DNA from: Triatoma infestans
Lineage: Eukaryota > Arthropoda > Insecta > Hemiptera > Reduviidae
DNA: 64,000 nucleotides
Reading direction: 5' to 3'
Assembly (NCBI GenBank): GCA_011037195.1
Contig: JAAEAF010014515.1
Coordinates: 62,001-126,000 of the forward strand
In this document: piece by piece, positions 56,100-64,000 of the stretch
Numbering within the stretch: the stretch's first letter is position 1
How the letters are laid out: each line of letters starts with the position of its first letter
Position numbers and translations under genes: made by a program
Notes under the pieces: generated by a model
Databases searched by the model: none
Told to the model about the DNA's origin: nothing
What the model saw: only the letters and a program-made list of their open reading frames with translations

Positions 56100-57535
56100 A
56101 CGGATGGCAGGGGGACACAGAAAAAAAAGTTTTCTACTTTAAAAAAATTTATTTGTTTTCGACGTTCCGGATCTCCTTCTTCAACTAGACGAAAAAAACA
56201 AGAAAATTATAAGTAGAGGATAGTAACTAACAGTTAAGATGTAAGAAGTAAGAGTAGAAAAAAAAAAGGTTTCAAGACATACTGTCGCAATTAAAAATAT
56301 AACAATAAAAAAATTTGGTGTGAAACACTCACATGACCTGTCCTTACTCCTATTAATACAATTATTTAGAAAACGACCATTATTTTAAACTTCAAATTTA
56401 CTCATTTAATAACATTGAACCAACTTAAATAAAACTAGAAACAAAACGCCATAAATTCCGAGAAACTATCTAAGTTTTTGTTTTTTAATGTTTCAAATAA
56501 AAGTGATAGGTTTGTATCTGTTCAGTTAGCTAACTACAGAGCAGTTACCAACTCAGTATAGCTGCACTTCCGGTAGGCTGATTTTCTTCAAATTTGAAAT
56601 TCTAACAGTACTTTTACGTATAGTGTACATAAATATAATATAGGTGGTAAAAACCATAGATTCTACTGAAGTGGCAATTTAGAGGCAAGCTGGCGTTACT
56701 GTTCCGCTAGAACCCTCCATCAAAAAATATCTCTTCTCGGAAAATATTTCAAATAAAAGTGCTAGATATTTATGCGTGTCGATGGTATACGAAGTTTAAT
56801 GGAAATCGTTGGAGTTGCATTCGAGAAAAACATAGGCGAAGTATTCGAAAAAAAGCAGGAAAAACTGAAAATAACCATTAGTAACGGTGCACTTCCGGTT
56901 GAAGAAAAAACATTTTTTCGTATTCAAGGGACCTCAAAACATTGTATTTCCGGTATAAACTCAATTTCGAAAATTTGTCACGGTCGCAATACTTCCTCTT
57001 AATAGGAGTAAGACAAAGTAAAAAAAGAAATACTATAACAAAATTGATAGAAGAATGAAAAAAAAAAAATAATTAAAAAAAATTAATATAAAACAGTGAT
57101 CAATGAATATTAAAATGGAGACGATAACTGTGAAGGAGAGGTAGACACTTGTCTGCTTTCCAGCTTTAGTGTTGGAAAGAGGTTATTGTATGGGGGCTGT
57201 TTACAAACAATGATCAACAAAAAATAGAACGTTTAAAATAGGTTGCACAAAAAATATAATTGAGGAAAGTTGAAGAGAAAAAAAATATAAATAAATAATA
57301 ATAAAATGGAGTGGGAGATATAAAAAGTTGACGAATCTAATTTATTAGGTAAGAATTTTTTTTGAGGAAGCGGAGAGTGTGTTGTAGGAGAAGGTAATGA
57401 CGTCATTTTTGTAGAATGTAGTAGGATGGGTTGGTTGGAAGAGAAATAGTGATCTGAACACTGTATATATTAAGTGATGTGAATGGACGGAAATCATTCT
57501 CCACTCCAAATTCACTGCTATTCTCACTCAAGAGC
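56100..57535 (-). mobile_element. Penelope-like element, second copy, interrupted
   Basis: The terminal block at 56,160-56,192 (minus: UUGAAGA, GGA/UCC stem, GGAACGUCG) corresponds to 12,373-12,411, and the end at 57,345-57,527 encodes HHLIYTVFRSLFLFQPTHPT, aligning with YHFIYHFSESIHINFNPNSI of the first copy. Between them an 'ACTTCCGG' repeat (56,310-57,020) has inserted. Heavily decayed. Confidence 0.65.
56310..57020 (+). repeat. 'ACTTCCGG' repeat inside the Penelope relic
   Basis: TTTGGTGTGAAACACTCACA at the start and ACTTCCTCTTAATAGGAGTA with AGACAAAGTA at the end. One internal module plus the terminal part are present. Its position inside another element dates it as the younger of the two. 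Confidence 0.8.
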
Positions 57536-57639
57536 ATAAAGGGGTTAACTAGTAGGAACTAAAAGGAGAAGTTCAAAAGAGAGGGTTAGTTCAGCCGCCA
57601 GTATATAAGAATCTGTAATTCTAAAGAAGGGATCATTAT

Positions 57640-57800
57640 TTTGAATCACTGTCAAATCTACAACATACTCTCACTCTGCCAGTCAGTCTGTCACTCTTTT
57701 CTCACGCTATCTTACTTTCGCTCTATAATATTACAGTATCAAGTCCTGGCAGTATTTGTCATTTTTGCGCTTAATATTTACAGTGTTCAAAGTTATTTAA
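57640..57800 (+). repeat. 'CACTCTGCCAGTC' family block, copy 3
   Basis: CACTCTGCCAGTCAGTCTGT, TTCTCACGCTATCTTAC and AATATTACAGTATCAAGTCC. About 150 bp later a GCTGAAGAAAGACACC block (57,948) may be a decayed hammerhead-like motif, as in copy 1. Confidence 0.65.
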
Positions 57801-58539
57801 CCGAAGTATTTCTCTTCCGACCAATCCATTCAAAACATTCCATTACATGTTCTACTCTGTAATGCCACTCTTTGATTTCATTTGAACTGTTGGTTACTAC
57901 CCATTAATTACTAATAATTTTATTGTTGTTTTTTTCATATAGTTGCTGAAGAAAGACACCTTTTTCAAAGTTAAAATGTTTCTTCCTCGGCTTCTGCCAT
58001 CAATCATTTTGTTTATTAAAAACCAAAAATAGTTTAAACTAAATCATTCTGGACATTGACAATATTGATTAAGTAAAGCGCTGTAAGAAAAACAAAAGAA
58101 AAGATATTCTATTGGTAGGAACAATAGTGTACCGGTTAAAGAAATCACTTCTCTTATCGATTTACATTGTGCGGGGTAGGCTGCGGTGGAGGGAATAGTA
58201 GGGTGATCCAAGACAATGAACAGCCAGTATATTTAATGTTATCTTTAGATCAAGTTCTATAGAGTCAGATTTTTCTTAAACCTTTTTCCCGTTTTCCAAT
58301 GATTGTGTGGCTCAACTCTCCGCATCAACATGTTTACCAACTGCATTAAATACTTATGTTACCAACTGTTCTTTTTATAATATTATCCTTTCATCCCAGA
58401 ATAAGAAACAACTGTTTCCGATTTTTTCTGTGTGGGTGTGAGAGAACAAAAAAACCTCAAGAACAGAAAATCCATCAAAGTTTAGATACTTTTGAGAAAA
58501 ATTCAGTCAAAATCCATCAACCAGTTTGTATAATAATGT

Positions 58540-58655
58540 AACTAGTTAACACTGCGAGGACTTAACGCTGCAATAATTTAGAGAGACAGTTTGGTAGCGT
58601 GATAAAAGAGAGACAGCCTAACTGGTAGAGTGACGGTATGAGAACGAAATATATT
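58540..58655 (-). repeat. 'CACTCTGCCAGTC' family block, copy 4
   Basis: Minus strand: TCTCATACCGTCACTCTACC, then TTATCACGCTACCAAACTG and TTAAGTCCTCGCAGTG. Confidence 0.55.
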
Positions 58656-59576
58656 AAAAACATTGCTAGAGTTACAAAATTAAAGAAAATCGATTTACCG
58701 GAAATGCATTCTTTACCGGCAATTCTTTTAATGATTTCTGAGTTTTCAGTTAAAGGGCACCATCAATTTTCATTAAACTAGAATGCTTACTACATAGATG
58801 GTAATCTACCACTTTAATTTGAAACAACTAATGACCCAGATCGCTAGAAATATGCATATTAATCATGATATAATTTTTTATTATTTCACCATTATCATTT
58901 AAATTTTAGGGTTCTTTCCCCTCAGTTTCTCGACTTATATAAAAAAAACTTCTAGTTTAGTAGGGAAAACCTGTATGCCATTTTTTTATGTAATTAGCGT
59001 AAATTAATTTAATCAATAATTAGAATTTTAGTGTTGGATAAAAGAAATGTAAACCAGGATTTTATATTTGAGAAAATACAGACTTTTATTTTAATATCTT
59101 CTATCATTTATAACTAAATATGAGCAGATAAAATGATAGCTAATTTATGGCTATGTTAGCGGTGTAATAATACATTTGCGTATTCCCACAATACCATAAA
59201 TGTTTTGCACAATATACCATTCTGCCAGATAATACTATATAGTCCTGTATAATACTCAATGAAGTGGAAACTTGGCTATAAGAACAAAGATAATAATTTA
59301 TGATTTTTCAATGAAATCATAGCGTAATGTACATTTTTCATTTTCGTTTTTGAATCATTTACTTAAAAAATTATCGTTATTTAATACTTCTTTTTTCTAC
59401 AATAGTTTAGACAATTATTCAATTAAAAACCAGTGGCTAAAGTTATACTTTTAGCCTACAGAGTGAAAAAGTGATTTTTTAATTTGAAGTAATTAAAAAT
59501 AATAACAGTATTGCCAACTATTTATAAAACAAGTTTATGGTTTGGATGAAATTAAACATATATTATAGTTTGTTGT

Positions 59577-60532
59577 AAATTGGATGTTGAGGGTCGGTCA
59601 TACAAAAGAACTCTTTTTAAATTTCTACCGACGTTTCGGCAAATTTATTGCTTTCTTCAGGGTCTGTACAAAGGTTTTAATACAAATAAAAATAAAAAAA
59701 TAGAAAAATAACATAAAATATAAACTTAGAATCAATATTTTCAAATACATTTTTTTTAAAATAAACTAAATAAAGCATTATATGTATGCACGTTTAATTT
59801 TATTTTAAACTATTGTTGTAGAACAGATCAATGTTAAACTAAATCACAACTCTTTTTTGATATGTATCATTTCCAATATATTTCTTTTATTATTATCATT
59901 ATTATAATAATTATTATTATTATTGTTGTGATACATATTAAATTATTTGATACATATTAAAAAGATAAATTATCTATCAATTTTAGAACAGACCCCAAAA
60001 ACCTATCCCTCAGTTATTACAATCTCCTGGAATTTCCAAAACAACATACAGATTAAGACACGGTTTTCCCATCCGCTCTCCTAGCCCTTATAAGCCTTGA
60101 CCCATCCAATGTCCGTAACACTTGGTGATGCTATGTCACAGGTTAAACTACAGTTTGTAAATAATTCTAACTGAACATTTTTTTTAAGTACATTTCCTAA
60201 GTTAATTCCATACTTTACTCTTATATAAGCCACATATTATCAAAGTTTCAATAGTTGTGATTAAGTTTAATATTGATCTGTTCAGCAACAATAGTTTATA
60301 ATAAATTTAAATGTGCTATATACGAGTATATCATACTTTTTATTTAGTTTATTCATATAGTTTATTTTAATAATATTTTAAGTTTAAATTTTATGTTGTT
60401 TTTCTATTTTTTATTTATTTGTATTAAAACCTTAGTACAGACCCTGAAAAGAAGACAATAAATTTGCCGAAACGTCGGTAGAAATTTAAAAAGAGTTCTT
60501 TTGTATGACCGAACCTCAACATCCAATTCACA
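59577..60532. repeat. Large palindrome with Penelope-type ends
   Basis: Arms 59,577-59,852 and 60,251-60,532 (about 280 bp) are reverse complements with few changes. Each carries the terminal motif: minus 59,626-59,664 (CUGAAGA, GCAA/UUGC, GAAACGUCGG) and plus 60,441-60,480 (CUGAAAAGA, then GAAACGUCGG). The 400-bp centre is unique and AT-rich with a GC-richer core near 60,050-60,130. Confidence 0.85.
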
Positions 60533-60869
60533 ATATTGAATACAGCGAACATCTAAAACATATAGTAATTTCAAAGTAAAGTAGAAAATTTTAAATGAAA
60601 CATTTGTTTCAACATGTTAAAATCAACAATAAATTAAATGTCAGTAAACATAATATTATATAATTTTGCTTAACTTTAAACTAACGTTGTACAACATTTC
60701 TACTTTTCAATGAACAACATTCTCTTAAGAGGTTACATTATGTTTTATATAGTTTCAACTGTGTTAAAAATATATATGACAAGAGAGTAAAGTCGAGCTT
60801 AGGTTTGCCCATATATGAGCAGCGATTTCAGTCTCGCATTGAATGTACATAATATATTTACTTTTTTCT

Positions 60870-61700
60870 TACTCCTAGTAAGAGGAACTATTGCGATCGT
60901 GTGAGTTTTATCGAAATTGAGTAAGAAAAAAAGTTTTAGCGAATGAGTATGTATGTGTGTGGGTATTAAGAGAATATCTATTTCGCAGAAAACTCAGACT
61001 TGGTATTCCGTTTAGACGATACCAAAATTTCGGGTAGAAATCCATCATCCAAAAATGCGACATTCGTTATGGTTTTATTTTTTTTTTTCAGTTTTCATAA
61101 TTTTCTCGAGAATGGTTGCAACGATTTTCTTTACACTTCATTATCTACACACATAAATACCAATTACTTTTATTTGAAACATTTTCCAAGGGGAAAATTG
61201 ATTTTTTGGGGGAAGCAGTAACATTATGCTTTACTCCAAAAGTACCACTGCAGTATAATATATACGTAGTTCTACCATCTACATAATATTAATATATATT
61301 GGAAGCCTTGATACAATTCCAAATTTGAAGAAAATCGGTTAACCGCTAATGCGATTGATTTTACAGCATAGATTTTTTTTGAGTTCTCAGGAAATTTTTT
61401 TTCGAACACGGTTACAACGATTTTTTAAAAATTTGGAATGCTTGCTACATAGATGAAAACGCAATACTTTTATTCTATAAAAAAATGTTGATTTTACAGG
61501 GGTATTGGGGGGTCTGACAGTTAGTTTAAATTTAAACATCCACGTGGTGTTAAGCTGAGATCGCCCATTCAGTTATATCCCTATCACTTTTTATGCCAGC
61601 CCTACTAAAGTTTGTAAACAACATTGTAGTTTAAAAGAATCTTTCTTTTAATTAATTTGTACTAATTGAAGTAAGAGAAAGTCGTATGAGACCAGATTTT
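60870..61700 (-). repeat. 'ACTTCCGG' repeat, near-complete copy (minus)
   Basis: 3' terminal block at the low end (ACTCCTAGTAAGAGGAACTA, CGATCGTGTGAG) and the 5' end at the high end (minus: ATCTGGTCTCATACGACTTT). Two internal modules are visible. This fixes the family's two ends in the opposite orientation. Confidence 0.8.
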
Positions 61701-61932
61701 TGTTATACAACAGCCTCAGATGCTCTTAATACAGTTAATACAAATATAAATTGATAAATCTTCCTGTCAGAGGTATTCAACAATAATTGATGTATTGTTT
61801 GAACTTCCTGTGATTTTTTTTGTGTTTCGTTTTCAAGATAGTCTCCCTCTATCTCCTTCTTTCTTTCTATCTCTAACTGTCCATTATCTATCACACTCAC
61901 TCACTTAATCACATAAACTAATCACTAGAAAC

Positions 61933-62094
61933 CTTTTTTTTTAAATTGTCTGTGGGGAGGGATGTTATGCTATCCAAAGCCCATCACCGAACAGTGAGCT
62001 GTAAGGGGCTCCTAGGAAGAAATAATCTAAGGACAGCAGCTGGACACGAACCTGGGACCGCCGCATTGCTACTCCAGCGCCGCTACCCTTCGCT
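61933..62094 (-). mobile_element. tRNA-derived SINE with LINE-like tail
   Basis: Minus strand: A-box region GTAGCGGCGCTGGAGTAG, B box GGTTCGTGTCC, body CTAGGAGCCCCTTACAGCTC and TTCGGTGATGGG, then a tail CTTTGGATAGCATAACATCC and CTCCCCACAGACAA followed by poly(A). The tail matches the 3' ends of the R1-like elements at 22,970-23,005 and 30,940-30,975. TAGAAAC flanks both sides (61,926-61,932; 62,095-62,101). Confidence 0.75.
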
Positions 62095-62364
62095 TAGAAA
62101 CATTTTTTTACCTCCTCAAGAAACTATTTCGGGCGAAAAATTGAATTTAATGTTGCAAAAGAGCAGTGTTTTCTTTAAAGTGACGCGTAAGCATGCAATA
62201 GGAGTTTCAGGAGGTTTAAGATTAATAACTAAATACTATTACTACTGCACTATAATTAATATATATACACTTATGATTCTAAGGACTTGACTTATGAGAT
62301 TAAGAGAGAGATAAACTCAAAGAGAGACTGACAGATAGGCAAGAGCTGATGTGTAGACTCGATG

Positions 62365-62665
62365 TTTGTGTTTGGCTGATCGCACGAAAGGTGTCTTTGC
62401 TCTTGAAGATGGTGATAGAATGGGGGCTTCCAATGTCCCTTTTTCCTTCAATTTAGATCCCTGTGGTAGAGGAAGTAGAACGGTGCTTCATCCCCAACCA
62501 TTGGTTGGCTTCGTTTCCTTTTATACGAGCTTAGTGTTCCTTGCGGGCAGCAGGGAACTAATTTGACTTGTGATATATCATCACAAGCATCACCTACCAG
62601 TAATTGTTCAAGATAGGCACAATTAGCCTCAACTGGCTGCAGTGTCTGTGATGCAGTACCCACCT
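62365..62665 (-). other. Unidentified coding-like fragment
   Basis: A minus frame reads VGTASQTLQPVEANCAYLEQ, then LLVGDACDDISQVKLVPCCP and further Lys/Arg-rich residues, ending at 62,448. Its base composition differs from the neighbouring DNA. No splice sites fit the KIND gene, and I recognise no family. It may be a retro-copy or transposon piece. Confidence 0.25.
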
Positions 62666-62680
62666 CATGTTCAAATCAGG

Positions 62681-62860
62681 GAAGGGAATAGCTAAGTACT
62701 GGACTACCAAGCGGAGGACCTGGATTCGAGTCCAGCTGTGCTGCCCTTAGATTCTTTCTTCTTAGGAGCCTCTACGGCTCACTGTTCGGTGATGGACAGT
62801 GTTGTCTGTAACGAGAGAACACTGTCCACGATGTTGACGCGCCTTAAATTAAAAAAAAAT
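62681..62860 (+). mobile_element. tRNA-derived SINE, copy 2
   Basis: Head with GAATAGCTAAGTACTGGA and B box GATTCGAGTCC, body TAGGAGCCTCTACGGCTCAC, TTCGGTGATGGACAGTGTTG and AGAGAACACTGTCC, then an A-rich tail at 62,850. Confidence 0.75.
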
Positions 62861-64000
62861 CTAAGATAATCAATTGATTGGGCGTTTTAGTATTAAAAAC
62901 AAAAAAAAATTCCGCGAGAAAAACTGACTGCGCCTTTCTGGTATTGAAAGTAGGGAAATTACAGGTATTGAAAATTGGCTATTTTCGGGAAATTACATAA
63001 AACTGGAACAAAAAAAAAATCAGAAAAGACATCGATGATGGATTTCGCCCAAAACCTTCGCGTCAGTTGCGGTGGTGGTAGCTAAACAGACATAACAAAT
63101 ACGCGCTTCCTGCTTTATTTGTCGTTTTGATGATATTTTGTTCACGCCCACAAGCATAGGCGTGAAAAAAATCAATTTTGAGCAGAAAATTCTGCTGAAA
63201 ATAAACTACTACAAAAACCTTCCTTTTGATAAAGCAAATATTCAGAAAATAAATAAAATTTATTTTTCATATCTAACATAATATTACATACTGATCAATT
63301 CTATAACAGAAAGAAATATTTAATGTTAAAGTGAAAAGATTGTTTATTTGTTTCAATAAGAAATATTCCAGGCGTAAATTGAACTGGGACGCTAACGAAC
63401 TCTAACAAACTGGATTGAATACTATAACTCTCTATATATGAAGTTAGCTGTTGGAATCGTGTTTATTTAATAACGTCGAGTATGTAAGGAGAAAATTAAT
63501 TTAACCACGCATGAATTGGTTTTTTTTATTATTATTATTTCTGGTTGTTTTCTTTTTGTCCCCTTGAGGTCGAAAAATAATTTAAGTTTACCCAAAATAA
63601 AAATCAATCAATTGTCAAATAACATCTACTACCACTAAAATTTCGTTTAGGTTAGATTCAAAGTATTGAAGTGTAACAGAAGTCTGTGCGTGTGTTTTTT
63701 CTCCTAATCCTCAACAGTACTTTACTAAAAGTTACTTCACTAAACACTAGTCTATTAAAAGTTTCTTATTAGGTACCCCTTTTACTTTCAATTTATACTT
63801 GAATCAGCTTGTGGATAGATCTGTGCGATTTAAGAAATGACCTAGTTGAATATAAAAGTTTGGGCGACTTTGCGTCACTCCTTCAAAAAGGCAATGGCAC
63901 ACGCCGTGGGAAGGCACTGTTCAGATAAGGGCTGCACAAAACTGATTCAAAAAAATTAAAGCGGGTGATCTGAGCATGGAAAGTAAGCTTCATTCAGGAC
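62861..64000. other. AT-rich end of window with one repeat fragment
   Basis: 63,020-63,210 is a plus 3' part of the 'ACTTCCGG' family (CCAAAACCTTCGCGTCAGTT, GATATTTTGTTCACG). The rest shows nothing, and no further KIND exon could be placed with confidence. Confidence 0.45.

Overview
The window looks like arthropod, most likely insect, nuclear DNA. It is strongly AT-rich, has GT-AG introns, and is crowded with retroelements and DNA transposons (R1-like and other non-LTR elements, Penelope-like elements, Tc1/mariner, tRNA-derived SINEs). Nothing prokaryotic is visible. I cannot fix the order; a hemipteran-like repeat landscape is only a guess.

One cellular gene dominates. It lies on the minus strand from about 56,023 down to 7,885 and continues upstream of 56 kb, where I could not find its first exons. 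I could place 19 exons by splice sites and reading phase. In order they encode the end of a probable KIND domain, a Ser/Arg-rich linker, a complete FERM domain close to that of PTPN13/FRMPD2, a Ser/Arg-rich linker, one PDZ domain, and a long disordered tail. Every exon junction keeps frame (3,336 nt, 1,111 residues visible). A second in-frame 3' exon at 14,134-14,267 would stop the protein just after the PDZ domain (742 visible residues), which suggests two isoforms, with and without the long tail. No phosphatase domain was seen.

The introns and flanks are a layered transposon deposit. 0-7 kb: 3' flank with a hairpin pair of Penelope-type terminal repeats, a decayed Tc1 transposase and a second large palindrome. 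12.3-13.4 kb: a Penelope-like element with a GIY-YIG remnant and a hammerhead-like terminal motif. 17.8-24 kb: four non-LTR fragments between FERM exons. 27.9-31 kb: a 5'-truncated R1-like element. 34.5-36 kb: an integrase gene between 240-bp inverted repeats, resembling a Ginger DNA transposon. 41.5-43.7 kb: a coding relic split by two nested non-LTR insertions. 56-57.5 kb: a second Penelope relic. 59.6-60.5 kb: a third palindrome with hammerhead-like motifs. 61.9-62.9 kb: tRNA-derived SINEs, one sharing its 3' tail with the R1-like element.

Three dispersed patterns tie the window together: an approximately 1-kb noncoding repeat with 'ACTTCCGG' modules in at least a dozen places; several families of Penelope-type ends carrying a CUGANGA...GAAAC core, often in head-to-head palindromes; and a short element family with a 'CACTCTGCCAGTCAGTC' block.
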